Source of the DNA: an uncultured Rothia sp.
Lineage (GTDB): Bacteria; Actinomycetota; Actinomycetes; Actinomycetales; Micrococcaceae
Direction: 5' to 3'
Length of the DNA: 64,000 nt
NCBI RefSeq assembly: GCF_916715725.1
Contig: NZ_CAKAPD010000003.1
Coordinates: 123,770 to 187,769, forward strand
Part shown: positions 1-7,912 of the stretch, one piece after another
Layout of the letters: each line of letters opens with the position of its first letter
How positions within the stretch are numbered: position 1 is the first letter of the stretch
Position numbers and translations under genes: made by a program
The notes under the pieces: model-generated
Database searches by the model: none
Told to the model about the DNA's origin: nothing
The model's input: the letters and a program-made list of their open reading frames with translations, nothing else

Positions 1-966
1 TCCGCTAGCGCCTCCGGTGCTGCCGGTGGTGGCGACAAGAACACCGTGACCATTGACTACGCCACCTACAACCCGCTCTCGCTGATTATCCGCAAGAAGG
101 GCTGGCTCGAGACCGCCCTGTCCGCCGAGGGTAAGAAGGTTGAGTGGGTCAAGTCCGCCGGCTCGAACAAGGCGAATGAGGCGCTGCGCAGCGGCAACAT
201 CGACGTCGGCTCCACCGCGGGCTCGGCGGCACTGCTCGCCCGCGCGAACGGCTCCCCCATCAAGGTCATCAGCCTCTACTCGCAGCCCGAGTGGTCGGCG
301 CTCGTCACCCGCAAGGACTCGGGCATCACCAAGGTTGCGGATCTGAAGGGTAAGACCGTTGCCGTGACCAAGGGTACCGACCCCTACTTCCTGCTGCTGC
401 AGGCACTCAAGCAGGAGGGCATTTCTGCTTCGGATTTGACCATTCAGAACCTGCAGCACGCCGACGGCCGCACCGCACTGGATAACGGTCAGGTCAACGC
501 GTGGAGCGGCCTGGACCCGATTATGGCTGCCGCCGAGGTGGAAAGCGGCGACGTGCTCTTCTACCGCAACCTGGACTTCAACACCTACGGCTTCCTGAAC
601 GCAACCGAGAAGTTCATCCAGTCCAACCCGACCGCCGCACAGACCATTGTGGACGTGTACGAGTACGCTCGCGCCTGGGCTAAGAAGAACCCCGAAGAGG
701 CAGTGAAGATTGTGGAGGAAGAGTCCGGCATTAAGCACGAGACCGCCCAGGTCGTCATGGACCGCACCCACCTGGACATCGACCCGGTTCCGGGCGCTAA
801 GCAGGTTGAGGTACTCAAGGGCGTTGGCCCGATTCTGGTCGAGTCCGGCGACGTCCCCTCCCAGTCCGACGTGGACAAGGCCCTGAACAGCATCGTGGAC
901 GACCAGTTCGCCAAGAAGGCTGACAGCGCCGCCGTCGAGAAGATCGCAAAGGTGGTTGAGAAGTAA
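1..966 (+). CDS. ABC transporter substrate-binding protein, aliphatic sulfonate/nitrate type (5' end outside window)
   Basis: The reading frame is open from base 1, so the gene starts upstream of the window. The first visible residues are Ser/Ala/Gly-rich, like the linker that follows a lipobox, so this is probably an anchored extracellular lipoprotein. The body has the SsuA/TauA/NrtA fold signature: an early YNPLSLIIRKKGWLE segment, the TAGSAALLARANG region, and a VADLKGKTVAVTKGTDPYFLL stretch typical of NMT1/OpuAC-like domains. It should deliver sulfonates, taurine or a similar anion to the permease that follows. The stop overlaps the next start (TAATG), so the two genes are translationally coupled. 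The ATPase is not downstream and is probably upstream of the window. The substrate is inferred from the family and from the sulfur genes further on. Confidence 0.85.
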   Translation, partial: SASASGAAGGGDKNTVTIDYATYNPLSLIIRKKGWLETALSAEGKKVEWVKSAGSNKANEALRSGNIDVGSTAGSAALLARANGSPIKVISLYSQPEWSALVTRKDSGITKVADLKGKTVAVTKGTDPYFLLLQALKQEGISASDLTIQNLQHADGRTALDNGQVNAWSGLDPIMAAAEVESGDVLFYRNLDFNTYGFLNATEKFIQSNPTAAQTIVDVYEYARAWAKKNPEEAVKIVEEESGIKHETAQVVMDRTHLDIDPVPGAKQVEVLKGVGPILVESGDVPSQSDVDKALNSIVDDQFAKKADSAAVEKIAKVVEK

Positions 967-1808
967 TGACCGCCGCAACGGTTAGTGCCACCTCCAGCGC
1001 TCACGCTGAGCATGCCGAGAAGAGCGCTACTTCTGTGAAGCTGCCGTCGAACCCGTTCGCCGGTAAGCAGTACCTGGGCCTGATTCTGCCCCTGGCGCTG
1101 ATTGCCCTCTGGTACATTCTGAGCACCAACGGCGTGTTCACCCAGGTTCAGCTGCCCTCCCCCGACCGTGTGGTCAGCGCCGGTGTTGAGCTGGCACAGC
1201 GCGGCGAGTTGGGCCGCCACGTGGCGATTTCTACTCAGCGTGTGCTGATTGGTTTCGGTATTGGTGCCGTGCTCGGCCTGGTGCTGGGTGCGCTGATTGG
1301 CTTGTCTGCGCCGGTGCGTCTGATTGCCGCGCCGACCATTGGTGCGCTACGTGCCGTACCGTCCCTGGCGTGGGTTCCGCTGCTTCTGCTGTGGATCGGT
1401 ATCGGTGAGAATTCCAAGGTGACCCTGGTTGCTATTGGTGCATTCTTCCCGGTGTACACCACGGTTTCTGCGGCTCTGGCGCACGTTGACCCCAAGCTTG
1501 TGGAGGCGGCACGCGCCTTCGGCCTGAAGGGTCTGCGCCTGTTCACCACGGTTCAGCTTCCCGCGGTTCTGCCGTCGGTCGTTTCGGGTCTGCGTCTGGC
1601 GCTGGCTCAGGCGTGGCTGTTCCTGGTCGCCGCTGAGCTGCTGGGTGCATCCATGGGCCTGGGTTATCTGCTGACCGACTCGCAGAACAACGGCCGCACC
1701 GACCGCCTGCTGCTGGCTATTGTGGCGCTGGCGGTGCTCGGTAAGATTACCGACGCCTTGGTGGGTGTTTTCGAGCGCTGGGTGAAGGCGAAGTACCCCA
1801 GCAACTAA
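966..1808 (+). CDS. ABC transporter permease, SsuC/TauC family
   Basis: A 280-residue integral membrane protein of the binding-protein-dependent inner membrane component superfamily. A polar N-terminal segment of about 30 residues precedes the first membrane span (LGLILPLALIALWYILS). About six hydrophobic segments follow. The EAA loop that docks the ATPase is visible as EAARAFGLKGLRLFTTVQLP near residues 180-200. Start and preceding stop overlap by one base, so it is made with the binding protein as one operon. No ATP-binding subunit follows. Length and motif order match SsuC. Alternative substrates (taurine, nitrate, riboflavin precursors) cannot be excluded. Confidence 0.9.
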   Translation: MTAATVSATSSAHAEHAEKSATSVKLPSNPFAGKQYLGLILPLALIALWYILSTNGVFTQVQLPSPDRVVSAGVELAQRGELGRHVAISTQRVLIGFGIGAVLGLVLGALIGLSAPVRLIAAPTIGALRAVPSLAWVPLLLLWIGIGENSKVTLVAIGAFFPVYTTVSAALAHVDPKLVEAARAFGLKGLRLFTTVQLPAVLPSVVSGLRLALAQAWLFLVAAELLGASMGLGYLLTDSQNNGRTDRLLLAIVALAVLGKITDALVGVFERWVKAKYPSN

Positions 1809-1871
1809 CGCCACCAGCAATTAGCACCACAGCTAAACGCAACACTCAGCACGCGCTGAGTTTTAGGAGAG

Positions 1872-1961
1872 ATGTCCGCCGCGTGGCTGCTCCCCAAAGG
1901 TGAGCTAATCATCGCTACGCGCCGGAGAAAGAAGTCGGCGGGGAAACCTGTCGCCTACTGA
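1872..1961 (+). CDS. Possible 29-residue small protein of unknown function
   Basis: A short ATG frame (start MSAAWLLPKGEL) in the gap after the SsuC-type gene. AGGAG lies only two bases before the ATG, which is close. Third codon positions are mostly G or C, as in real genes here. The C-terminal half is basic (TRRRKKSAGK). The same DNA can also fold: TCCGCCG near 1874 pairs with CGGCGGG near 1938, GCGTGGC pairs with GCTACGC, and GCTC pairs with GAGC around an AAA loop. It could therefore be a structured RNA instead. It precedes a strong terminator, so it would be the last item of the upstream transcript or its own short transcript. No family is recognised. Confidence 0.3.
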   Translation: MSAAWLLPKGELIIATRRRKKSAGKPVAY

Positions 1962-1977
1962 ATGATGATGATGAATC

Positions 1978-2021
1978 CCGCCCCGCGCCCCACAGCAGTG
2001 AGCGCGGGGCGGGGTCTTTAA
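1978..2021 (+). terminator. Rho-independent terminator after the ssu-type unit
   Basis: The arms CCCGCCCCGCGC and GCGCGGGGCGGGG enclose a short loop and are followed by TCTTTAAAT. It separates the sulfonate-type transporter transcript from the riboswitch-acs transcript. Confidence 0.75.
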
Positions 2022-2060
2022 ATATTTCGGAATATTACGAACCGATACACAGCATGCCGA

Positions 2061-2068
2061 ATATGACG
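2061..2068 (+). promoter_or_regulatory. ATATGACG octamer upstream of riboswitch-acs
   Basis: This is the exact reverse complement of CGTCATAT, which recurs upstream of four sulfur amino acid genes at 17687, 20048, 21522 and 23995. It lies 184-191 bases before the acs start and about 50 bases before the riboswitch, a position fitting an operator or promoter-proximal site. Its function is inferred only from recurrence. Confidence 0.4.
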
Positions 2069-2115
2069 GGCTCCTTTGCTTCCTGGCCCGGAGCGCGCTT
2101 TACTAAGAAGGCAAA

Positions 2116-2246
2116 CCATCCAGAGCGACCGAGAGACCTGGCTCCGTGACGTCGCAGCAACCCCCTCGCCAACGCACACACAGACCCCACGGTCACACAG
2201 ACAGCGGCACGGCGAGCAAGGGTGCTAATGCCAGCAACCGATGGGA
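2116..2246 (+). promoter_or_regulatory. SAM-I (S-box) riboswitch
   Basis: The S-box core is readable in order. P1 5' strand is CCATC at 2116-2120, followed by AGAG. P2 is GCGAC at 2125-2129 pairing with GTCGC at 2151-2155. GAGAGACCTGGCTCCGTGA resembles the consensus GAGGGA-uGGCCC-auGA element. CAGCAACC at 2155-2162 is the conserved GCAACC. An enlarged P3 has CTCGCC at 2165-2170 pairing with GGCGAG at 2211-2216. GGTGCTAATGCC at 2221-2232 is the conserved GGUGCUAAuUCC. P1 closes with GATGG at 2240-2244. The ligand-bound P1 strand runs into the Shine-Dalgarno GGGAGA of the next gene, so SAM binding should lower translation directly. Typical S-boxes control methionine genes; this one precedes an acetyl-CoA synthetase. 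Confidence 0.85.
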
Positions 2247-2251
2247 GAATA

Positions 2252-4375
2252 ATGGGACTGCCCACCCCCTACTCGTTCACCGACCCGCTGAACCCCACCC
2301 CGAACCCCGCCCTCGAATCTGACGAGGCACGCGTCGCGTTCTGGGAGAAGCAGGCGCAGCGCCTCACCTGGGCTGAGCCCTGGCACACCGCGCACCGCTT
2401 CGAGAAGCCGAAGTCCCTCGGCTTCGATGAGGACGGCATCGAACAGTTCAGCATCCCCGAAATTAAGTGGTTCGAGGGCGGTAAGCTCAACGTCGCCTAC
2501 AACTGCGTGGACCGCCACGTGGAGGCGGGCCGCGGCGACAAGGTAGCCCTCTACTTTGAAGGTGAACCCGGCGACCGTGAAGCCATCACCTACGCCGAAC
2601 TGCAGCGCCGCATCGCGAAGGCAGCGAACGGCCTGCTGTCCCTGGGCGTGCGCAAGGGTGACCGTGTGGTCATCTACCTGCCCGTCATCCCCGAAACCAT
2701 TATTTTCACCCTCGCCTGCGCGCGTATTGGCGCGATCCATTCCCTCGTCTTCGGTGGCTTCTCTGCCGAGGCGCTGAAGTTCCGTGTGGAAGACACCGGC
2801 GCGAAGGTCCTCATCACCACCGACGGTCAGAACCGCCGCGGCAAGGTCGTTCCCGTGAAGGTCAACGCCGACGAAGCATGCTCCGGCGAGAACAACATTG
2901 AGCACGTTATCGTGGTGGACCGCACCAGCGCCTCCGACCCGGTAGCGCACGCCGCTGTGCCGTGGACTGAGGGCCGCGACGTCTGGTACCACGACCTGGT
3001 TGACGACCAGCCGGACACCCACGCCTACGAACTGCATGACGCAGAGGATCCGCTGTTCATTATTTACACCTCCGGTACGACCGGTAAGCCCAAGGGCCTG
3101 GTACACACCATGGCTGGATACCTGGTGCAGACCGCGTACACCCACGCGCTGCTCTACGATCTGCTGCCGGATTACGTGGACGAGAACGGCGTGCTGCGCC
3201 CCGACGAGCTGTCAGCTGTTAACGACCCGGAAAAGGTTGAGTCCACCGTTCACTGGTGCACTGCCGACCTGGCGTGGGTCACGGCCCACACCTACGAAAT
3301 TTACGGTCCACTGGTCAACGGCGTGTCCGAGGTGATTTACGAGGGTACCCCGAACACCCCGCACTACGGTCGCCACTTTGAGGTTATCGAACGCTACGGC
3401 GTGACCAACTACTACACCGCGCCGACCCTGATTCGTTCCCTCATGGGTGCGTTCCCGAACGGCCCGGAGCCCGGCAAGTACGACTTCTCGACCGTGCGTC
3501 TGCTCGGTTCGGTGGGCGAATCCATCAACCCGGAGGCGTGGCGCTGGCTACGCGAGCACGTGGGCGGCGGCACCGCGGCGTTCATCGACACCTGGTGGCA
3601 GTCGGAGACCGGTTCGACCGTGTGCTCCCCGCGCCCGCACGACCCGGCATTCGCACCCGAGGGCACCTACCCGGAGGGTACCCCGCACTGCACTCCCCTG
3701 CCCGGCTGCGCTACCCGCGCCGTTCCCGGCGTGTCCACCCGCGTGGTGGATGAGCACGGCGACCCGGTCGAACCCGGCAAGCAGGGCTTCATCGTGGTCG
3801 ATAAGATTGGCCCCTCAATGGCTCGTACCGTGTGGCAGAACCCGCAGCGTTTCCTGGATTCCTACTGGCGTCACTACGGCGAGCGCGGCTGGTTCCTCGC
3901 TGGCGACGGCGCGAAGGAAGACGAAGAGGGTAACGTGTACATCCTCGGCCGTATTGATGACGTGATTAACATTTCGGGTCACCGCCTGTCCACGATTGAG
4001 ATTGAGTCGGCGCTGGTGACTCACCCGGCTGTGGTTGAGGCTGGTGTCTGCCCCGTGGAGGATGAGCTGACCGGTCACCAGGCGGTCGCCTACGTGACGC
4101 TCACCGATGAGGGTAAGGACCTGACTGAGGATGAGCTGAAGGCGGCGCTGACCGCACACGTGCGTGAGCACATTGGCCCGATTGCTAAGCCGAAGGACGT
4201 TGTGGCGGTTGCCGATATCCCGAAGACCCGTTCGGGTAAGATTACTCGCCGTCTGCTCGGTGAGCTGTACCAGGGCCGTTCTTTGGGCGATGTTTCTTCG
4301 CTGCAGAATGAGGAGGCGCTGGGCCACATTGCGCAGGTGCTGGTGGATACTGGCCGCGTGAGCGAGGCTGTCTAG
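2252..4375 (+). CDS. acs: Acetyl-CoA synthetase (AMP-forming)
   Basis: A 707-residue cytoplasmic ligase making acetyl-CoA from acetate, ATP and CoA through an acetyl-adenylate. The ACS N-terminal domain is followed by the AMP-binding domain, with the P-loop YTSGTTGKPKGLVHT near residue 272 and the WWQSETGS motif. The C-terminal domain holds the catalytic lysine in RSGKITRR (Lys663), which is also the usual acetylation site. I start at ATG 2252, preceded by GGGAGA. An in-frame GTG at 2222 lies inside the conserved GGTGCTAA of the SAM-I riboswitch and cannot be the normal start. It is about 50 residues longer than typical Acs. Propionate is a possible substrate, but the motifs fit acetate better. 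A strong terminator follows, so it is monocistronic. Confidence 0.93.
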   Translation: MGLPTPYSFTDPLNPTPNPALESDEARVAFWEKQAQRLTWAEPWHTAHRFEKPKSLGFDEDGIEQFSIPEIKWFEGGKLNVAYNCVDRHVEAGRGDKVALYFEGEPGDREAITYAELQRRIAKAANGLLSLGVRKGDRVVIYLPVIPETIIFTLACARIGAIHSLVFGGFSAEALKFRVEDTGAKVLITTDGQNRRGKVVPVKVNADEACSGENNIEHVIVVDRTSASDPVAHAAVPWTEGRDVWYHDLVDDQPDTHAYELHDAEDPLFIIYTSGTTGKPKGLVHTMAGYLVQTAYTHALLYDLLPDYVDENGVLRPDELSAVNDPEKVESTVHWCTADLAWVTAHTYEIYGPLVNGVSEVIYEGTPNTPHYGRHFEVIERYGVTNYYTAPTLIRSLMGAFPNGPEPGKYDFSTVRLLGSVGESINPEAWRWLREHVGGGTAAFIDTWWQSETGSTVCSPRPHDPAFAPEGTYPEGTPHCTPLPGCATRAVPGVSTRVVDEHGDPVEPGKQGFIVVDKIGPSMARTVWQNPQRFLDSYWRHYGERGWFLAGDGAKEDEEGNVYILGRIDDVINISGHRLSTIEIESALVTHPAVVEAGVCPVEDELTGHQAVAYVTLTDEGKDLTEDELKAALTAHVREHIGPIAKPKDVVAVADIPKTRSGKITRRLLGELYQGRSLGDVSSLQNEEALGHIAQVLVDTGRVSEAV

Positions 4376-4412
4376 GCTCTGTTACTGAGCTGAGCCGAAA
4401 GCTACATAGAGT

Positions 4413-4462
4413 AAAGGTGCGGATACCGAATGATGATTCGGTATCCGCACCTTTTCATTTTA
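4413..4462 (+). terminator. Bidirectional terminator after acs
   Basis: The arms AAAGGTGCGGATACCGAAT and ATTCGGTATCCGCACCTTT form a perfect 19-base stem with a GATG loop and a following T-rich stretch. The A-rich left flank gives the opposite strand a T-run, so it can also end the convergent protease gene. Confidence 0.9.
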
Positions 4463-4495
4463 TAGAGCTGACAAGGCTCTTCGGCATTGCGCCGC

Positions 4496-5581
4496 TTAAA
4501 TCAGGCCCAGCGAACGAGCGTGTTCAGCGGTAATGCCGCTCGGTTCAATGTGCTCGGGGCCCTTGTCCTTCTCGGGGTGCTCGGTCGCCTGGAAGCGGAT
4601 CATCTTCACATCGTTTGCCGCGCCCAGGTTCGTGATCATGCCGTCACCGTTGAGGTCCACGGACACCGGCTCGGTATCAATCTTGCCGTTGCCGTTGAAG
4701 TCAATCGGCTGGTTGGCGGGCTTGCCCTTGTACAGGAAGCCAGCCGCGCGAGGACCGAAGCCGCGCGCCTCGTACAGCTTCGCCTCGTTGAGCATGCGGT
4801 ACTCGGCGGTGGAGTAGCCGAAGTAGCGGCTACCGTCAGCCATGGGCACGCCGGTGAGGGTGTACTGGTAGTTCATGACGCTGTAGTAGTTGGGCTTGTA
4901 GTTGATTTCGTCCCAGCCGCCGTGGCTCAGTGCGAGGTTGTGGCCGAGCTCGTGCACGAACACTGCCACGCGGATGTCGCTGGTTGCCTTGCCCCAGAAG
5001 TGCGGGCCGACGGTGACCATGAGGTTGCGGCCGCCGAAGTTAGCAATGCCGGAGGAGGTGCTGTTGTCGTAGTAATCGCCCCAGATGACGTAGTGGAAGG
5101 TGCCTTCGCGGGCGGGGTTGAACTTACCTTCGGTCGCCTTGATGCGGTGGAGTGCCTTGAACTCGCTGTCGAGTGCCTGGTAGCTGATTTCGTTGCCGCC
5201 GCCCAGGTTGTACTTGGCGCTGCGGGCGTCACCTGCGTCCAGGTGGATGTTCACGCCGTGGGTGCCGTCGGGGTTGCGCAGGGGCAGGTCGGCGTAAATC
5301 TTGGTGATGCGGTCCAGTTCGTCTTCGCTGGGCAACAGGCCTGCCATGTAGTCCATCTCGACGAAGATGTCCTTGTGGTTGGGGTCTGCGCCCATTGCGG
5401 GGAAGTCGACGTCGATTTTGCCGTCGCCGTCTGCGTCGTAGCCCTTCAGCTCCCAGGTGTTGGGGATGCCGTCGCCGTCAATGTCGGGGCTGTAGGCGTT
5501 TGCTGCAGGGGCTGCGATAGTGCCCAGGCAGAGCACTGCGAGGGAGGCAAGCGTGACGCGTGCGCTCTTCAGAAATGCCAT
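4496..5581 (-). CDS. Secreted metzincin-like zinc metalloprotease (paralog 1)
   Basis: A 361-residue exported protein. Start ATG 5581 is chosen because AAGGAA precedes it and a signal peptide follows at once (residues 1-29, cleavage after AAPAANA). An Asp-rich DIDGDGIP...DADGDGKID segment at 33-57 resembles thrombospondin type 3 calcium-binding repeats. The zinc site is HELGHNLALSH (His210, Glu211, His214, His220) and the Met-turn is SVMNY with Met236. The metzincin Gly at position 8 of the motif is Ala here, while the neighbouring paralog keeps Gly. A second calcium-loop-like region (FNGNGKID...DLNGDG) lies near the C terminus. It is the same type as the protein at 6788-7912, and both flank a Tat-exported protein. 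Substrates are unknown; HExxH, third His and Met-turn are direct observations. Confidence 0.82.
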   Translation of the reverse strand: MAFLKSARVTLASLAVLCLGTIAAPAANAYSPDIDGDGIPNTWELKGYDADGDGKIDVDFPAMGADPNHKDIFVEMDYMAGLLPSEDELDRITKIYADLPLRNPDGTHGVNIHLDAGDARSAKYNLGGGNEISYQALDSEFKALHRIKATEGKFNPAREGTFHYVIWGDYYDNSTSSGIANFGGRNLMVTVGPHFWGKATSDIRVAVFVHELGHNLALSHGGWDEINYKPNYYSVMNYQYTLTGVPMADGSRYFGYSTAEYRMLNEAKLYEARGFGPRAAGFLYKGKPANQPIDFNGNGKIDTEPVSVDLNGDGMITNLGAANDVKMIRFQATEHPEKDKGPEHIEPSGITAEHARSLGLI

Positions 5582-5744
5582 GTTGTGTTCCTTCAGTGTG
5601 TGGTGACCGGTGGTGTTTCTGTGGAGTTTTCCGGGAGGGCGTTCTCCACGGTTTCCATGATGCTCCCGTTTCACGCGCTAGGTGAGCTGGGTACCGTAAT
5701 GTTCATACATTAAGGTAAAAGTTGAGATAATTTTGAAGATGAGC

Positions 5745-5772
5745 TGAATTACATTAGAGTATCAGTAATTCA
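5745..5772. promoter_or_regulatory. Inverted repeat between divergent protease and Tat-protein genes
   Basis: TGAATTAC at 5745-5752 and GTAATTCA at 5765-5772 are perfect inverted arms separated by 12 bases. The site lies about 40 bases before the Tat-protein start and 160 before the protease start, in an AT-rich stretch. A shared operator is plausible but unproven. Confidence 0.4.
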
Positions 5773-5814
5773 ACTCACACGCATCACCACATTCTTCACA
5801 ACAAGAGAGATCCT

Positions 5815-6666
5815 ATGACTTCTTCCTCGAACACCACTAACGGTCTGAACCGCCGCGCACTCATCAAGGGTGCCGCTTGGAGCACCCCCGTCATCGCAAC
5901 CGCGGCGGCGGTACCCGCCTACGCGGCGTCCACCGATGCGCAGGAAACCCCGACCCTGAGGTTCGGTGTCTTCACTCAGGCGTTCAACTCGAACCCCGCC
6001 AACAACTTTGATACCCGCTACGGCCTGGACTCCTACACCGTGCAGGTACCCAACATCACCGCGACCTCCACCACCCCGCAGAGCCTCGGCGGCGGCACCT
6101 TCACCCCCGGCGGTAGCGTCGGTGCAGGCCTGTACGGTGGCGCGGGCCTGTGGATTTCCGCACCCATCAACTCCAAGGGCGAGTTCCAGGGCAGCTCCTG
6201 GCTGTACCCTCAGGCGCACCTGCAGGTGACCTTCGAATTCACCTTCCCCACCGCCGAGGACGTCACCGACCCGCTGCTGTGGGACACCGAGAACGACGTT
6301 GAGATCCCGGCACTCGCCAAGAGTGCGGGCGGCGCAAAGACCAACAACCCCGCCGTGGCGGCGTTCAACGGCATCGCATACACTGCGAAGTTCTACGAGC
6401 CGGTCATCGAGGACAACGTCTGGACCGGCGTACTGGACATCCGCACCTCCGACTACCTGGAAGCCACCGCGAAGGACGGCGTGAGCTACGCGCAGGTTCT
6501 GGCTTCGCTGGTTCCGGTGTACTTCACCGAGGTGACCTCCAGCTACACCCTGACCACCACCGCTCAGATCACCAGCGGTAGCGTCGCAATGCAGCTGACC
6601 GAGGGTGGCGAGTACACCTTCCAGGACCTGGCTGGTTTGCGCGCTTCGGCAACCATTAGCCGCTAA
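5815..6666 (+). CDS. Tat-exported protein of unknown function
   Basis: A 283-residue protein with a twin-arginine type leader: Asn-Arg-Arg-Ala-Leu-Ile-Lys-Gly at residues 12-19, a hydrophobic Ala-rich core, and AVPAYA as likely cleavage site near 38. The mature part is rich in Thr, Ser, Gly and aromatic residues and looks beta-rich, with no Cys and no LPxTG or SLH anchor. No catalytic motif is recognised. GAGAG precedes the ATG. It sits between two paralogous metzincins and shares an intergenic region with the first, so it may be a partner, substrate or surface target of those proteases; this is inference from position. It is followed by a strong hairpin. Confidence 0.75.
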   Translation: MTSSSNTTNGLNRRALIKGAAWSTPVIATAAAVPAYAASTDAQETPTLRFGVFTQAFNSNPANNFDTRYGLDSYTVQVPNITATSTTPQSLGGGTFTPGGSVGAGLYGGAGLWISAPINSKGEFQGSSWLYPQAHLQVTFEFTFPTAEDVTDPLLWDTENDVEIPALAKSAGGAKTNNPAVAAFNGIAYTAKFYEPVIEDNVWTGVLDIRTSDYLEATAKDGVSYAQVLASLVPVYFTEVTSSYTLTTTAQITSGSVAMQLTEGGEYTFQDLAGLRASATISR

Positions 6667-6701
6667 GGGAGATGGCCCGCTAAGACAGCGAATTTAAACA
6701 C

Positions 6702-6738
6702 CGGGGGCCCGGCATCCGTTATGGATGCCGGGCCCCTC
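6702..6738 (+). terminator. Terminator between the Tat-protein gene and metzincin 2
   Basis: GGGGCCCGGCATCC and GGATGCCGGGCCCC form a long GC-rich stem around GTTAT. The T-tract is weak, but the site lies between two convergent genes and can serve both. Confidence 0.7.
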
Positions 6739-6787
6739 GCCGTATTTAAGGCTCAGCGTATCGGTTACCGCCGACAGCCGCTAGAGG

Positions 6788-7912
6788 CTAGTCCTTAGCG
6801 GGGACCATGCCCTTGGAGCGAGCCAGGTCGGCAGTCATTTCATTGTGGTCAATCTCAGCCGAGAGGTGCTTCTCGGAACGGTACACGCCGCCCTGCGCCT
6901 CGGTGCCCTCAGCCTGCAGCTTCAGGGTCGCCAGGTCGTTCGGAGCGGTCAGTTCAGTCAGCTCGCCGTCACCGTTCAGGTCAACCGACACCGGCTCGTC
7001 ATCAATCTTGCCGTTGCCGTTGAAGTCGATACCCTCCCAGGCGGGCTTACGGAAGTACAGCCAGCCGTAGGCGTTGCGACCAAAGCCGGCGCGTTCGTCC
7101 AGCTTGTTCTCGTCCAGGGTCTTGTAGGCGCGGGTCGAGTAGCTGAACTTCAGCTCACCGCTGGCGCGGCGCACACCGTAGATCTGGTACATGTAGTTCA
7201 TGACGCTCAGGTAGTTCGGCTTGTCGTTCACGTCATCGGTGCCGCCGTGACCCAGACCGAGGTTGTGGCCCAGCTCGTGGATGAAGGTGCCCACGCGCAC
7301 GTCGGAGGTTGCAGACTTGCCCCAGAAGCGCGGGCCGACGGTCACGATGAAGCCGCGGCCACCCACGTAGCCCAGGCCGGAGGAACCGTACTCATCGTAG
7401 GCGTCACCCCAAATCATGTAGTGGAAGACGCTTTCACGGTTGGGGTCCATGTTCTTGGAGCGGATTTCGACCCACTTGGTCATGGTGTTGTCGAGCTGTT
7501 CGTGCGCCACTTCGTTGCCGCCGCCGAGGTTGTACTTAGCGCTGCGGGCGCTACCGGCATCCAGGTGAATGTTAATGCCGGTGGTGCCGTTCGGATTGCG
7601 GAGGGGCAACTGCGCGAAGGATTCGGTGATGCGGTCGAGCTCTTCCTCGCTAGCGAGCAGGCCGGGCATGTAGTCCATCTCCACGAAGAGGTCCTTCTTC
7701 AGCGGGTTAGCGCCCATGCCGGGGTAGTCCACGTCGATTTTGCCGTCGCCGTCGGCGTCGTAGCCCTTCATTTCCCAGGTATTGGGGATGCCGTCGCCGT
7801 CAATGTCCGGGTTGTACGCCTGCGCTGCGGGGGCCGCAACAGTGCCGAGTACCAGCAGTGCCGCCGAAGCGAGCGCGGTACGCACCACGCGATTTGAGGT
7901 CAGAAAAGACAT
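6788..7912 (-). CDS. Secreted metzincin-like zinc metalloprotease (paralog 2)
   Basis: A 374-residue exported protein. Its signal peptide covers residues 1-32 (cleavage after AAPAAQA). The Asp-rich calcium-type segment starts at Asp36. The zinc motif is a full metzincin HELGHNLGLGH (His212, Glu213, His216, His222), and the Met-turn SVMNY has Met238. The ordered blocks FVEMDYM, NIHLDAGSARSAKYNLGGGNE and HYMIWGD are shared with the 4496-5581 product, so the genes are duplicates. A loop region (DFNGNGKIDDEPVSVDLNGDG) again suggests bound calcium. It likely acts outside the cell as an endopeptidase. It is transcribed in the same direction as paralog 1, with the Tat-protein gene inverted between them. 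Confidence 0.87.
   Translation of the reverse strand: MSFLTSNRVVRTALASAALLVLGTVAAPAAQAYNPDIDGDGIPNTWEMKGYDADGDGKIDVDYPGMGANPLKKDLFVEMDYMPGLLASEEELDRITESFAQLPLRNPNGTTGINIHLDAGSARSAKYNLGGGNEVAHEQLDNTMTKWVEIRSKNMDPNRESVFHYMIWGDAYDEYGSSGLGYVGGRGFIVTVGPRFWGKSATSDVRVGTFIHELGHNLGLGHGGTDDVNDKPNYLSVMNYMYQIYGVRRASGELKFSYSTRAYKTLDENKLDERAGFGRNAYGWLYFRKPAWEGIDFNGNGKIDDEPVSVDLNGDGELTELTAPNDLATLKLQAEGTEAQGGVYRSEKHLSAEIDHNEMTADLARSKGMVPAKD

Noticed and set aside
1861..1961. Known riboswitch class before the SAM-I element
   Set aside because: The helices are consistent, but I could not match the conserved bases of c-di-AMP, cobalamin, TPP, glycine or other classes, so no class is assigned.
2222..2251. Upstream GTG start for acs
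   Set aside because: It lies within the conserved GGTGCTAA of the SAM-I riboswitch. ATG 2252 has GGGAGA in front and starts the homologous region.
4487..5713. Plus-strand frame opposite metzincin 1
   Set aside because: Val/Ala/Gly-rich shadow. The minus strand has signal peptide, HExxH and Met-turn.
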